Shown one piece after another: positions 12,695 through 23,272 of a stretch of DNA of 64,000 nt (position 1 is the stretch's first letter; every line of letters begins with the position of its first letter). The stretch covers positions 1 to 64,000 of the forward strand of contig NZ_VZOV01000003.1 in assembly GCF_008801915.1 (NCBI RefSeq), in the 5' to 3' direction. The notes below the pieces were generated by a model. The model did not search any database. It had not been told where the DNA came from and saw nothing but the letters and a program-made list of their open reading frames with translations. The stretch comes from Cupriavidus gilardii (GTDB taxonomy: Bacteria; Pseudomonadota; Gammaproteobacteria; Burkholderiales; Burkholderiaceae). The position numbers were made by a program, and so were the translations under genes.

Positions 12695-13867
12695 CTATGG
12701 CGTGGCCGGCTTCGCCATTGGCTCGCCGGCCAGTGCCGGGGATGGCCGCCGTGCCGACGGCGCCACGAACACCCGCTCCCAGTCGCGCCGCATGCTGACC
12801 ACGGTCCAGCGGTGCGCGGCGGCGGCCTTCAGCGACGCGCCATCCGGCTCCGTATAGGCCGACTCGCGCTGCGCGTCATCGTGCTCGATCAGCAGCTGGA
12901 ACGACGGCCCACGCCGTCCCTGACTGTAGGCCAGCATCGCGATATCGCCGGCGCCGCCGACGTTGCCGGCCGCGAACACCGGCCGCTTGCCGATCTGCAG
13001 CGCGATATTGGCGGGTTTGTTCTCCTTGTCGTTGAAGCTGTCGACGCGCGGCTCGCGCCAGACCGCGTTGCCCTGCGCGGTCTGGCGAAAGCGCAGCGCC
13101 AGCCGGGAGCCGATCACCTGCTGTGGCGCGATGCCGTAGTAGTCCGCGGCGAACGCGCGCATGAAGTCGGCGGTCGAGCCCGCGCACAGCCAGGTCTGGT
13201 AGCCCTGCGCGCGCAGATGGCCGAGCAGCTCCATCATCGGCTGGTAGATGCCGTCGCGCAGCGGCGCGCTGTTGCGGGGATGGCGGGCGACGGCGAGAAA
13301 GCGCCGCGCCTCGTCCTGGAACGATTCGACCGCGGTGTTGCCGTACACGGCGTGCAGCAGCTGCAGCGCCGCGGTGTCGCCGCGCTGCAGATAGCCGCGC
13401 GGATCGGCGAGGAATTCGCGGTAGGGGCTTTGCGCGCCGAGCGCGGGATCGGCGTCGGTGCGCGCCCGCGCCAGATGGGCGACGAACAGCAGCTCGGCAC
13501 GCGGGTCCTCGCGCCACAGCGTGCCGTCGTTGTCGAAGATGGCGATGCGGTCGGCCGGAGCGACGAAGTCGGGACCGCCGACGGTGGTGGTGTCGCGCAC
13601 GAAGCGCAGGATCGCCTGCTTGGCGGGACCGTCGCGCCAGGAGGGCAGCGGGTCCGCCGCGGCGGTGGCCGGCGGGGCACCGCCGTCATGGGCGGCGGAG
13701 TCGGGGGCGGAAACGGGCGCCGAGGTGGGGGCGGAGGTGGGGGCCGACAAGCCCGCGCAGGCCGCGCAGCCCGCCGTCACGACAACGATCAGCCAGCGGC
13801 GCCATGCGCCAGGGCCACCGTTGGCATGCCGGGATTGCGGGCGAGACTGCCTGCGCGCGGCGATCAT
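12695..13867 (-). CDS. HAD-superfamily phosphatase, exported or lipid-anchored
   Basis: Haloacid-dehalogenase-type hydrolase of 390 residues. The N-terminus has an Arg-rich start, a hydrophobic stretch ([15 protein letters not shown]) with imperfect lipobox-like cysteines, then a repetitive Ser/Ala/Pro linker ([15 protein letters not shown]). This suggests envelope localisation. HAD motif I is FDNDGTLW, with the nucleophilic aspartate. [14 protein letters not shown] resembles motif II and [14 protein letters not shown] resembles motif IV. The start lies only four bases after the panD stop, so it should be co-translated with panD, although a periplasmic phosphatase has no obvious link to pantothenate synthesis. 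The substrate is unknown. Confidence 0.85.
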   Translation of the reverse strand: MIAARRQSRPQSRHANGGPGAWRRWLIVVVTAGCAACAGLSAPTSAPTSAPVSAPDSAAHDGGAPPATAAADPLPSWRDGPAKQAILRFVRDTTTVGGPDFVAPADRIAIFDNDGTLWREDPRAELLFVAHLARARTDADPALGAQSPYREFLADPRGYLQRGDTAALQLLHAVYGNTAVESFQDEARRFLAVARHPRNSAPLRDGIYQPMMELLGHLRAQGYQTWLCAGSTADFMRAFAADYYGIAPQQVIGSRLALRFRQTAQGNAVWREPRVDSFNDKENKPANIALQIGKRPVFAAGNVGGAGDIAMLAYSQGRRGPSFQLLIEHDDAQRESAYTEPDGASLKAAAAHRWTVVSMRRDWERVFVAPSARRPSPALAGEPMAKPATP

Positions 13868-13871
13868 GGGA

Positions 13872-14234
13872 TTACACCTTCTTGATTTCCTTGATGCGGT
13901 TGTTGTCGTCGACCAGCACGATCTTCGGCTTGTAGTCGGCCAGTTCCGCATCGCTCATCGGCGCGTAGGTGCAGATGATCAGGTGGTCGCCGAGATGGGC
14001 GCGGCGCGCGGCGGCGCCGTTCAGCGAGATCTCGCCGGTGCCGCGCTTGCCCTTGATGATGTAGGTCGAGAAACGTTCGCCATTGTTGACGTTGTAGAGC
14101 TCGATCTTCTCGTACTCCTTCATGTCCGCCGCGTCGAGCAGATCCTCGTCGATGCCGCACGACCCCTCGTAGTGCAGGTCGGCCTGCGTCACGGTGACGC
14201 GATGCAGCTTGGCGCGCAGAATGATGCGTTGCAT
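13872..14234 (-). CDS. panD: Aspartate 1-decarboxylase
   Basis: PanD makes beta-alanine for pantothenate/CoA. It is made as a proenzyme that cleaves itself at Gly24-Ser25 to create the pyruvoyl cofactor, and YEGSCGIDE with serine at exactly residue 25 is present here. The 120-residue length is normal. The start at 14234 is chosen because [16 protein letters not shown] is the canonical N-terminus. The gene lies between pntAa and pntAb, an unusual placement. The 160 bases separating it from pntAa show no clear terminator. Confidence 0.97.
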   Translation of the reverse strand: MQRIILRAKLHRVTVTQADLHYEGSCGIDEDLLDAADMKEYEKIELYNVNNGERFSTYIIKGKRGTGEISLNGAAARRAHLGDHLIICTYAPMSDAELADYKPKIVLVDDNNRIKEIKKV

Positions 14235-14394
14235 GGTGTTGCTTTCCTTCGTTGATGCTGGCGCCGCGACGGCGCGAACGTGCGGCCGCGGCACCGTGAA
14301 AACGCGCCCGGGATGGGCGCGGGGTTGAAATCGATGGTGGAGGGTCGGCGCTGCCGGCGCGCCGGTCGCACCGGCAGCGCGGGCCGGCAGCCGT

Positions 14395-15516
14395 TCAGGC
14401 CGCCTGGCGGGCCAGCGCGCCGTCCCTGCTGATCAGGCAGGCCGCGACGATATCGTCTTCCGCGTTGATTGTCAGCTTGCCGTCCTTGTCGACGATCAGC
14501 TTGAGGAAGTCGAGCACGTTGCGCGCGTACAGCGCGGAGGCGTCGGCCGCGACCATGCTGGCCAGATTGGTGTAGCCGACCAGCGTCACGCCGTGGCGCT
14601 CGACCACCTCGTCGGCCACGGTCAGCGGGCAGTTGCCGCCTTGCGCGGCGGCCAGGTCGACCACCACCGAGCCCGGCTTCATCGCCTGCACGGTCTCTTC
14701 CTTCAGCAGCACCGGCGCACGGCGTCCAGGGATCAGCGCGGTCGTGATGACGATATCGGCCTGCTTCGCGCGCTCGTGCACCAGCGCGGCCTGGCGCTGC
14801 ATCCAGCTTGCCGGCATCGGCCGCGCATAGCCGCCGACGCCCTGCGCGATCTCGCGCTCTTCGTCGGTCTCGAACGGCACGTCGAGAAACTTCGCGCCCA
14901 GCGATTCGATCTGTTCCTTGACCGCGGGCCGCACGTCGGAGGCCTCGATCACCGCGCCCAGCCGCTTGGCGGTCGCGATCGCCTGCAGGCCGGCCACGCC
15001 GGCGCCGAGAATCAGCACGCGCGCCGCCTTGACCGTACCGGCGGCGGTCATCAGCATCGGCATGAAGCGTTGGTAGTGGTTGGCCGCGACCAGCACGGCC
15101 TTGTAGCCGGCGATATTGGCCTGCGAGGACAGCACGTCCATGCTTTGCGCGCGCGTCGTGCGCGGCGCGGCTTCGAGCGCGAACGCGACGATGCCGGCGG
15201 CCGCCATGCGCGCGTTGTTGTCGGCGTCGAACGGGTCGAGCATGCCGACCAGCGCGGCGCCGGGGCGAATCTGCGTCAGTTCCTGCGGATCGGGCGCGCG
15301 TACCTTCAACACGAGTTCGGCGCCGAACGCGCGGGCGGCATCGACGATGCTGGCGCCGGCGGCCTCGTAGGCGGCGTCGGGACAGCTGGCGCGTACACCG
15401 GCACCGCTCTGCACGAGCACCTGATGGCCTTGGGCGACGTACTTCTTGACGGTCTCGGGGGTGGCGGCGACACGCGCTTCGCCGGCCCGTGTCTCCAGCG
15501 GGATACCGATCTGCAT
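14395..15516 (-). CDS. pntAa: NAD(P) transhydrogenase subunit alpha, part 1
   Basis: Soluble NAD(H)-binding part of the transhydrogenase alpha subunit, 373 residues, homologous to alanine dehydrogenase. Visible signatures are the N-terminal [20 protein letters not shown], the Rossmann loop [21 protein letters not shown] and [13 protein letters not shown]. The transcription order is pntAa, panD, HAD phosphatase, pntAb, pntB, all on the minus strand, so the complete enzyme can be made from this locus despite the split. It is divergent from nudJ across 267 bases. Confidence 0.96.
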   Translation of the reverse strand: MQIGIPLETRAGEARVAATPETVKKYVAQGHQVLVQSGAGVRASCPDAAYEAAGASIVDAARAFGAELVLKVRAPDPQELTQIRPGAALVGMLDPFDADNNARMAAAGIVAFALEAAPRTTRAQSMDVLSSQANIAGYKAVLVAANHYQRFMPMLMTAAGTVKAARVLILGAGVAGLQAIATAKRLGAVIEASDVRPAVKEQIESLGAKFLDVPFETDEEREIAQGVGGYARPMPASWMQRQAALVHERAKQADIVITTALIPGRRAPVLLKEETVQAMKPGSVVVDLAAAQGGNCPLTVADEVVERHGVTLVGYTNLASMVAADASALYARNVLDFLKLIVDKDGKLTINAEDDIVAACLISRDGALARQAA

Positions 15517-15783
15517 CGTCAGCTTCTCCTGTTGCGGTGCCGCTCCGCGCTACGGCCGGGCAGGCATCCGGGCTCGTTTATCGGCGCCGCCGTCCAGCGC
15601 GGCGCACAATTTTTCCGCAGCTTACAGGAATCCGACGGCAATTGGGGCGATTGGGAGCTTGGGGGCGAGCCGGGCGATGGGGGCGATCGAGGTGCGGTCC
15701 CGCGCCGGCCCCCGCGCGGTCCGCCGCGCTGCAGCGCCGCGCGCCTGCCGGTAAAATGCCGGATTGCCTAAAACTTGTGCATC

Positions 15784-16287
15784 ATGTCCCAAGACTGGAA
15801 AACCAGCGTCACGGTGGCCGCCGTGATCGAGCGCGGCGGCCGCTTCCTGCTGGTCGAAGAAGAAACCCGCGACGGCCTGAAGCTGAATCAGCCGGCCGGC
15901 CATCTGGACCCGGGCGAGAGCCTGGTGCGCGCCGTGATCCGCGAAACGCTGGAGGAAACCGCGCACAGCTTCGAGCCGCGCGCGCTGCTCGGCTGCTATC
16001 TGGCCGGCTCGGTGACCTCGCCGACCGGCCAGCATCCCGAGGGCGACATCACCTATGTGCGCTTCGCGTTTACCGGCGATCTGGGTCCGCTCGACAGCGG
16101 CCGTCCGCTCGATACCGGCATCGTGCGCACCGTCTGGCTCAGCGCCGACGAGATCCGCGCCTGCCCGGAACGTCATCGCTCGCCGCTGGTGCTGGCCTGT
16201 GTCGAGGACTATCTGGCCGGAAAGCGCTTCGCGCTCGACGCGCTGTACACGCATCCGTCGGCGTTGATGCAGGGAGCGCTGCCATGA
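15784..16287 (+). CDS. nudJ: NUDIX hydrolase, NudJ-type
   Basis: NUDIX pyrophosphohydrolase of 167 residues. The NUDIX box is complete: GHLDPGE followed by seven residues, then RETLEET. The family hydrolyses nucleoside di- and triphosphates and thiamine pyrophosphate. NudJ of E. coli lies directly before mnmA, the arrangement here, and the stop codon overlaps the mnmA start (ATGA). A TAAAAT at 15752-15757 is a plausible -10. I use the ATG at 15784; a TTG three codons upstream is less likely. Confidence 0.92.
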   Translation: MSQDWKTSVTVAAVIERGGRFLLVEEETRDGLKLNQPAGHLDPGESLVRAVIRETLEETAHSFEPRALLGCYLAGSVTSPTGQHPEGDITYVRFAFTGDLGPLDSGRPLDTGIVRTVWLSADEIRACPERHRSPLVLACVEDYLAGKRFALDALYTHPSALMQGALP

Positions 16288-17420
16288 GCGCCGTCGCGAG
16301 CGCCGTCACTTCGGCCCGCCCCGAACTGAATCCCGGCATCGGCCGCGGCGAACGCGTCGTGGTCGGCATGTCGGGCGGGGTGGACTCGTCGGTCACCGCC
16401 TGGCTGCTGAAGCAGCAGGGCTACGAGGTCGTCGGCCTGTTCATGAAGAACTGGGAGGACGACGACGACAGCGAATACTGCTCGACGCGCCAGGACTGGC
16501 TCGACGTGGTGTCGGTGGCCGACCTGATCGGCGTCGACGTCGAGGCGGTCAACTTCGCCGCCGAGTACAAGGACCGCGTGTTCGCCGATTTCCTGCGGGA
16601 ATATTCGGCCGGGCGCACGCCCAATCCCGACGTGCTGTGCAACGCCGAGATCAAGTTCAAGGCCTTCCTGGACCATGCGATGTCGCTGGGGGCCGAGCGC
16701 ATCGCCACCGGCCACTATGCGCGCGTGCGGCAGGGCGAGCATGGCCGCTTCGAACTGCTGAAGGCGCTGGACCACACCAAGGACCAGAGCTACTTCCTGC
16801 ATCGGCTCAATCAGGCGCAGCTGTCGCGCACGCTGTTTCCGCTGGGCGAGATCCCGAAGACGCAGGTGCGCGAGATCGCCGCCGAAATCGGCCTGCCGAA
16901 CGCGAAGAAAAAGGATTCCACCGGCATCTGCTTTATTGGTGAACGTCCATTCCGGGATTTTCTGAATCGCTATCTGCCGACCAGGCCCGGGCCGATGAAG
17001 ACCGCCGACGGCAAGGTCGTCGGCGAGCATATCGGCCTGGCCTTCTACACGCTGGGCCAGCGCAAGGGTATCGGGCTGGGCGGCAGCCGCGACGGCAGCG
17101 GCGACGCGTGGTACGTCGCGCGCAAGGACATGGCGTCCAACACGCTGTACGTGGTGCAGGGGCACGATCACCCGTGGCTGCTGTCGCCGACGCTGCGTGC
17201 CGCCGACCTGTCGTGGGTCGCCGGTGAAGCGCCGCGCGCGGGTAGCGCGCTGAGCGCCAAGACGCGCTATCGGCAGAGCGACGCGCCGTGCGTGGTCGAT
17301 GCGGTCGATGGAGACGATCTGCGGCTGCGCTTCGACGAGGCGCAATGGGCCGTCACGCCGGGCCAATCGGCGGTGCTGTACGACGGCGAGGTGTGTCTCG
17401 GCGGGGGCATCATCCAGTAA
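16284..17420 (+). CDS. mnmA: tRNA-specific 2-thiouridylase
   Basis: MnmA installs the 2-thio group on the wobble uridine of Lys, Glu and Gln tRNAs. The 378-residue product has the PP-loop SGGVDSS at 30-36, the catalytic cysteine C119 in PNPDVLCN and the second cysteine C216 in [16 protein letters not shown]. The first ~20 residues are a non-conserved extension, so initiation could occur slightly downstream. The ATG at 16284 is favoured because it overlaps the nudJ stop codon. Confidence 0.97.
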   Translation: MSAVASAVTSARPELNPGIGRGERVVVGMSGGVDSSVTAWLLKQQGYEVVGLFMKNWEDDDDSEYCSTRQDWLDVVSVADLIGVDVEAVNFAAEYKDRVFADFLREYSAGRTPNPDVLCNAEIKFKAFLDHAMSLGAERIATGHYARVRQGEHGRFELLKALDHTKDQSYFLHRLNQAQLSRTLFPLGEIPKTQVREIAAEIGLPNAKKKDSTGICFIGERPFRDFLNRYLPTRPGPMKTADGKVVGEHIGLAFYTLGQRKGIGLGGSRDGSGDAWYVARKDMASNTLYVVQGHDHPWLLSPTLRAADLSWVAGEAPRAGSALSAKTRYRQSDAPCVVDAVDGDDLRLRFDEAQWAVTPGQSAVLYDGEVCLGGGIIQ

Positions 17421-17654
17421 GGGGCGCGTGGTCAGCGGCACGATGAACAAAAGCAGGCGGTAGAAGCGAAAGCGGGCGGAATTACGGCAAAGCGGGGGGC
17501 AGGGAGTTGGCGCACCATCCGCCTTCGTGCGGCGCCTGCGATGGTGCCCCGATGGCCCGTACGATGGCGCACGATAGTGCCCTGCGTCCGGGTTCCCGAC
17601 TTCCCGAGCTCCGCGCGGCAAGGCGCCAAGCGACCTTGCCCATGTTTCCCTGCC

Positions 17655-19622
17655 ATGCCCCTGAATCCGCCTGTTACTGGCCGTGCGCCTCCCGCGCCGT
17701 CCTTCCTGCCTGTCGCCGACCCGACCGCCTTTCCTGCCTCCCATCCCGCCAGCACCGGTGCGCTTGCCATCGCGCTGCCACCGGGACAGCCGGCGTCGTC
17801 TGCCAGCAAGGCCACCATCGACCTCGTTCCCTGCCATGTCTGGCAACAGGTGGCCGGCATGCTGCCACCGCGAACCCGCGCCAACCTGGCCCGCGTGTCG
17901 AAATCGATGCTGCAATCGCTACGCAGCACGGTGCATGCCGACAGACTGTTGCACCACGCGCGGCGAGCGTCGACGCCGTCCACGATCGCGCCGGTCCTGC
18001 GGGCGTGCAGTCCCGGGACGCACGCCTTGCCCGACCGGCATCGCGACAAACGGCAATGCCTGGCCCTGGCGCAGCCGCCCATTTCGATGTCGAGCCGGGC
18101 CGAGATCCTGACGACGCTGGCGCGAAGCGTGTTCCGGCTGCCCTATACCACGACCCGGGGCCAGCACGATACCGCCCAGGCGGTGCTGGGCCTGCCGGCA
18201 TCCGTTCGCGCCAGGCCGCTTCGGCAACTGCTGGCCGCGGCGGGCCACCGGACCCGGTCCGAAGCCGATTCCGTGCGCGCCGTGTGGGACGAGTATGGCG
18301 TCTCGCCCGATGACCTGATGGTCTCGGTCATGGAGTTGCCGGCGAGCCAGCGCGGGCCGTCCCTGTGCGCCTATCTGCGGCTCTGCGCCGTTCCGATGTC
18401 CGAAGCGGCGCTGGCGCTGTGGATCGATGCTGGCCGGGCCCTGCCGCTCGAGCCGCGCGTGGATCTGCTGCTGACATTGCTGGAGCGCGTGCGTTGGCGT
18501 AGCGGCATGCCGGCGATTGCCGATCGCCATCTGCAACTGCTGCAAGCCAATGGCGAACTGGTCGATGCCAGGCAACGTCCGCTGTCGGCGCAAACGGCGC
18601 TGTTGCTCGAGCTGGTCAAGACGCTGGAGTGCGACCGTACCAACACCACCTTGGGACCTGGATTCCAGAGCGCGACATGGCCGACGGTGTGGAACGCCGT
18701 GCTGGATTCCACGCAGGCGCTGTCCGTCGAGGACCGGGCCGTTGTGATCAAGGCCATGGCCTGGGTAGCGAACGAATGGGCGCCGCCTGGGACGGCGGAC
18801 CGTCTCCGTGCCGCCGCCGATGGGCTCTTGCCGACGGACCGGGAAGCGGTGGCGGCAGTGCTTCGGTATGTCGAGGGGGGTGGCCCTTCCCCGGCCGGGC
18901 CACCGGCGGCGATTTCCGAGTTCATGGCGTTCGTCAAGGCCATCCTGAACACCACCCGGGATGACGCCGTCATCCTGGAGCGCTACGCCGGTCTGCCGGA
19001 GGACGTCCAGCTGGCCGCCCAGGACAGCGCGAGGGTGACGGCATATCGGTGCGACCGCAACGTCGTGGTCTGGGGACCGCTGGCGGGCGCCATGCTGGCG
19101 CACACGACCAACGCGCGGCGTCATGCCGGGTCGCTCGATGCCGGGCTCGCCAAGGCATGGCGTTCGATGATGGTCGAAATGCGCGAACCGCCTCCGGAGT
19201 GGAGTCGCATCTGGCGGGACATCATCGCCGCGGCGCTGTCCCGAGTCGAGCCAACGCCGCGCGCCGAGGTCCTGGATGCGCTGGCGCTCAAGTTCAGGAA
19301 GATCGATGAACGCGCGTGGCTGCTGCAGCAGACCCGGACGCTGCCATCGACGCTGCAGGCGCAGGTCCTGTGCCGGCTGGCAATGTTCGATCTGCGCAAA
19401 TGGAGCGGCGATCGAAAGGGTGTGCAACTTGCCGCCAAACCGCTATTGGAACAACTGATCGCCGCCACCGCGGCATTGCCCGGCCAGTATCAGGGTTTGC
19501 CGCTGCTCGCCCTGTGCGAGTTGCGCGCGCAGCCGACGCGGCATGCGGCGCTGCGAGACGTCTGGAAGCGCTTCGATGCGCTACGCTGGGCAGCGCCGCC
19601 CGAGGACAGGCGTTTCGACTGA
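17655..19622 (+). CDS. Large unknown protein with an F-box-like segment, candidate secreted effector
   Basis: No close family is recognised over the 655 residues. Residues 1-52 are rich in Pro, Ala and Ser with no hydrophobic signal peptide, as in many type III secretion signals. Residues 55-92 look like a eukaryotic F-box: LVPCHVWQQVAGMLPPRTRA followed by NLARVSKSMLQSLR, which matches the F-box pattern of LP, hydrophobic pairs, LPP, and LxxVSKxxxxL. The remainder is Leu/Ala-rich and probably all helical, without leucine-rich repeats of the Ralstonia GALA type. The ATG at 17655 is the first one giving the low-complexity N-terminus; two upstream in-frame starts are possible. It stands alone between mnmA and a GST gene. 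The F-box reading is a motif match by eye, not proof. Confidence 0.6.
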   Translation: MPLNPPVTGRAPPAPSFLPVADPTAFPASHPASTGALAIALPPGQPASSASKATIDLVPCHVWQQVAGMLPPRTRANLARVSKSMLQSLRSTVHADRLLHHARRASTPSTIAPVLRACSPGTHALPDRHRDKRQCLALAQPPISMSSRAEILTTLARSVFRLPYTTTRGQHDTAQAVLGLPASVRARPLRQLLAAAGHRTRSEADSVRAVWDEYGVSPDDLMVSVMELPASQRGPSLCAYLRLCAVPMSEAALALWIDAGRALPLEPRVDLLLTLLERVRWRSGMPAIADRHLQLLQANGELVDARQRPLSAQTALLLELVKTLECDRTNTTLGPGFQSATWPTVWNAVLDSTQALSVEDRAVVIKAMAWVANEWAPPGTADRLRAAADGLLPTDREAVAAVLRYVEGGGPSPAGPPAAISEFMAFVKAILNTTRDDAVILERYAGLPEDVQLAAQDSARVTAYRCDRNVVVWGPLAGAMLAHTTNARRHAGSLDAGLAKAWRSMMVEMREPPPEWSRIWRDIIAAALSRVEPTPRAEVLDALALKFRKIDERAWLLQQTRTLPSTLQAQVLCRLAMFDLRKWSGDRKGVQLAAKPLLEQLIAATAALPGQYQGLPLLALCELRAQPTRHAALRDVWKRFDALRWAAPPEDRRFD

Positions 19623-19641
19623 CCCTCGCGCGGGCGCCGGC

Positions 19642-20256
19642 TCAACCGCGTGGCGGCTCCGTATCGATGAACGACTGGCGCTTGCTGATCTTGTCGTGGA
19701 AGGCGACCAGGTTGGGATGGCGCTCGCGCCAGGCGATGTCCGGGAAGCGGAAGTCCAGATAGGACAGCGCGCAGCCGACCGCGACGTCGGCCAGCGAATA
19801 ATGGTTGCCGGCGCACCAGGTGCGGTCGGCCAGGCCATTGGCCATCGCCACCAGCGCGCCGTCGATCTTGCCGAGCTGGCGGCGCACCCAGCGCTCGCTG
19901 CGCTCGCCCGGCTCGCGTTGGGTGTGTTCCAGCCGCGCCAGCAGCGCCGCGTCGAGCAGGCCGTCGGCCAGCGCCTCCCAGCAGCGCACTTCGAGACGCT
20001 CGCGGCTGCCCTGCGGGATCATGCGGCTGACGGGCGTCAGCGTATCGACGTACTCGACGATCACGCGCGAATCGAACACCGCGCCGCCGTCCTCCATCAC
20101 CAGGCAGGGCACCTTGCCGAGGGGATTGAATTGACCGATCGCCGTGTCCGGCGACCACACGTCGACTTCCACCATCTGATAGTCGATCTTCTTCTCGGCC
20201 ATCACCACGCGCACCTTGCGCGCGTAAGGGCTGGTCTGCGATGCGTACAGCTTCAT
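19642..20256 (-). CDS. Glutathione S-transferase family protein
   Basis: A 204-residue GST. The N-terminal thioredoxin fold begins MKLYASQTSPYARKVRV, where Ser9 or Tyr11 would contact glutathione. The cis-proline region reads NPLGKVPCLVMEDG, and the C-terminal helical domain contains YSLADVAVGCALSYLDFRFP. It is cytosolic. The gene is divergent from purB across a 417-base region holding a long inverted repeat. The substrate is unknown. Confidence 0.93.
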   Translation of the reverse strand: MKLYASQTSPYARKVRVVMAEKKIDYQMVEVDVWSPDTAIGQFNPLGKVPCLVMEDGGAVFDSRVIVEYVDTLTPVSRMIPQGSRERLEVRCWEALADGLLDAALLARLEHTQREPGERSERWVRRQLGKIDGALVAMANGLADRTWCAGNHYSLADVAVGCALSYLDFRFPDIAWRERHPNLVAFHDKISKRQSFIDTEPPRG

Positions 20257-20273
20257 GTTCTCCCCTTGAGCTC

Positions 20274-20368
20274 GTTATGAAGTGCATCGGGCGCTCCGCG
20301 TTGGAGCGGCTGGCCTCGCGCGCCGGCGGTGGCGCACGGGTCCGGTCTGCCTTGATGCACTTCGTAAC
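20274..20368. repeat. Long-spaced 15-bp inverted repeat between the GST gene and purB
   Basis: GTTATGAAGTGCATC (20274-20288) and GATGCACTTCGTAAC (20354-20368) are reverse complements with one mismatch, 65 bases apart. They sit just upstream of the GST start codon, inside the 20257-20673 gap that carries both divergent promoters. The rest of the gap holds a TAAAAT (20503-20508), a plausible purB -10, and nothing else I can support. Confidence 0.7.
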
Positions 20369-20505
20369 AGGCCGCTGGCTCGGCGTGGCGAGTATAACCG
20401 CCCGGGAGGCCGATCCGGCACGGCGCCGGCGCCGAACCGGCACCTCGCGGGGCTGCCCGCAACACTGGCGACGATCGCGCGGCGCGGCGGGGAGGGCGGT
20501 GGTAA

Positions 20506-22065
<1,560 letters not shown>

Positions 22066-22120
22066 GTCTTCGCGGCGCCGTCACGGTCTTGTGCCGGCGG
22101 GCGGGCGCCCAATGCCTCGA

Positions 22121-22150
22121 AGCCGTCCAACTGTGGGCGGCTTTTTCTTT
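22121..22150 (+). terminator. Rho-independent terminator after purB
   Basis: AGCCGTCC and GGGCGGCT pair as an 8-bp stem (one T-G wobble) around AACTGT, followed by TTTTCTTT. It lies 55 bases after the purB stop codon and marks the left boundary of a lower-GC segment. Confidence 0.8.
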
Positions 22151-22207
22151 GGAGCGCAGGCTGGCATCCTTCAAAACCGCTTCCCCGATTCACGAGGTTG
22201 AAACAGT

Positions 22208-22456
22208 ATGCCCACCATGTTCTCCATCGAAACGTTGCATGTCCCCTTGCTTCGTCGTCGAGGGCGGCAAATCCTGTGTATCCCACCCCAGTTCCAACTT
22301 CCCGGTAACGAAGTAGTGGTGCGGCGAGCAGGCAACAAGCTGCTTGCCGAGCCCGTCTGAACTGCGTCGCTGTCTCAGCTTCTCGAGGAGTGGCAACCGC
22401 TCGAGGAATACTGGTCCGATGTCGACGACCTCCCGGCTGACCCTGTCAGTCTCTGA
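22208..22456 (+). pseudogene. vapB-type (AbrB/SpoVT fold) antitoxin remnant with in-frame stop
   Basis: The frame from the ATG at 22208 reads MPTMFSIETLHVPLLRRRGR and continues through QILCIPPQFQLPGNEVVV to RRAGNKLLAEPV, then hits TGA at 22358-22360. The same frame then continues TASLSQLLEEWQPLEEYWSD and VDDLPADPVSL to TGA at 22454. The first part matches the swapped-hairpin DNA-binding domain of VapB antitoxins (xRIPxxFQLPGxEV, RRxGxxLLxEP). The second matches their acidic toxin-neutralising tail. One nonsense change therefore seems to have split an 82-residue antitoxin. No VapC PIN-domain gene follows. The surrounding DNA is less GC-rich than its neighbours. The truncated 50-residue N-terminal part could still be made and bind DNA. 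Confidence 0.7.
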
Positions 22457-22658
22457 GCCCCGGTCAGAGTTTGAGTTTGTGATTTTTCCGGCTCAAGCGA
22501 TTGCGCAAGTTCCCTGCGCCAGCGGCCAACGCCAGAGTATTCAAACGCTTTGAACGACTTGATGAAGTTCCGCCTTTCCGACGTCACTTTCCGGGCGCAA
22601 TAATGCGAGAATCAATAGCGTTTGCCGAAAGAATAAAGACTGAAGCCGGATTTCCTCA
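22457..22658. other. Low-GC intergenic remnant before cytochrome b561
   Basis: About 200 bases with no supportable gene. The segment is more AT-rich than the flanks and follows the vapB-type remnant, where a toxin gene would be expected. AT-rich stretches near 22600-22645 (AATAATGCGAGAATCAATAG) could hold the promoter of the b561 gene. No transposase end or direct repeat was found. Confidence 0.5.
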
Positions 22659-23207
22659 ATGCGTTCCAATACTCCCGCGCGCTATAGCGCGACCGCGATC
22701 GGCCTGCACTGGATCGTCGCGCTGCTGATCTTCGCTGCCTTCGGGCTCGGCCTTTACATGACCGATATCCCGGGCTTCACGCCGACCAAGCTGAAGCTGT
22801 ACTCGTGGCACAAGTGGCTGGGCGTGACGGTGTTCGCGCTGGCGGTACTGCGGGTGCTGTGGCGGCTGACCCACGCCGCACCGGCGCCGGTGGCCGGCAT
22901 GCCGGCCTGGCAGGCAGCCGCGGCCAAGGCCGCCCACGGGCTGCTCTATCTGCTGATCCTGGCGGTGCCGGTGACCGGTTACCTGTACAGCCAGGCCGCC
23001 GGCGTGCCGGTCGTCTACCTCGGGGTATGGCCGCTGCCGCAGCTGATCGAGCCGAATGATGCGCTGAAGGAGACGCTGAAGTTCGCCCACATCTGGCTGA
23101 ACTACCTGATGGCCGCGATCGTCGTGCTGCATGCCGCCGCGGCGCTGAAGCACCATTGGCTGGACCGCGACGGCACGCTCGGCCGCATGCTGCCGTTCCT
23201 GCGCTGA
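22659..23207 (+). CDS. Cytochrome b561 family membrane protein
   Basis: Four-helix di-haem membrane protein of the CybB type, 182 residues, which passes electrons from the quinol pool or to partner redox proteins. Candidate haem-ligand histidines are in IGLHWIVALL, SWHKWLG, KAAHGLLYLL and VLHAAAALKHHW, placed in four hydrophobic segments. Two yceI genes follow in the same direction, an association often seen in proteobacteria and consistent with a quinone- or isoprenoid-related envelope function. Confidence 0.93.
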   Translation: MRSNTPARYSATAIGLHWIVALLIFAAFGLGLYMTDIPGFTPTKLKLYSWHKWLGVTVFALAVLRVLWRLTHAAPAPVAGMPAWQAAAAKAAHGLLYLLILAVPVTGYLYSQAAGVPVVYLGVWPLPQLIEPNDALKETLKFAHIWLNYLMAAIVVLHAAAALKHHWLDRDGTLGRMLPFLR

Positions 23208-23272
23208 GTCGGCCCGAGCCCGCCAGAATCGCCCCTGTTTAGCATTGACCGAATGAAACCGAGGAGCCCTCG

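Noticed and set aside
17421..17654. A hrpII/PIP-type box (TTCG-N16-TTCG) upstream of the F-box-like gene
   Set aside because: Only one TTCG-like half is present at usable spacing; no second half-site was found. The same search upstream of 61424 was also negative.
22501..22587. A minus-strand peptide (NFIKSFKAFEYSGVGRW) as a transposase fragment
   Set aside because: Too short and without a recognisable transposase motif. It overlaps the vapB-type scar region and cannot be supported.
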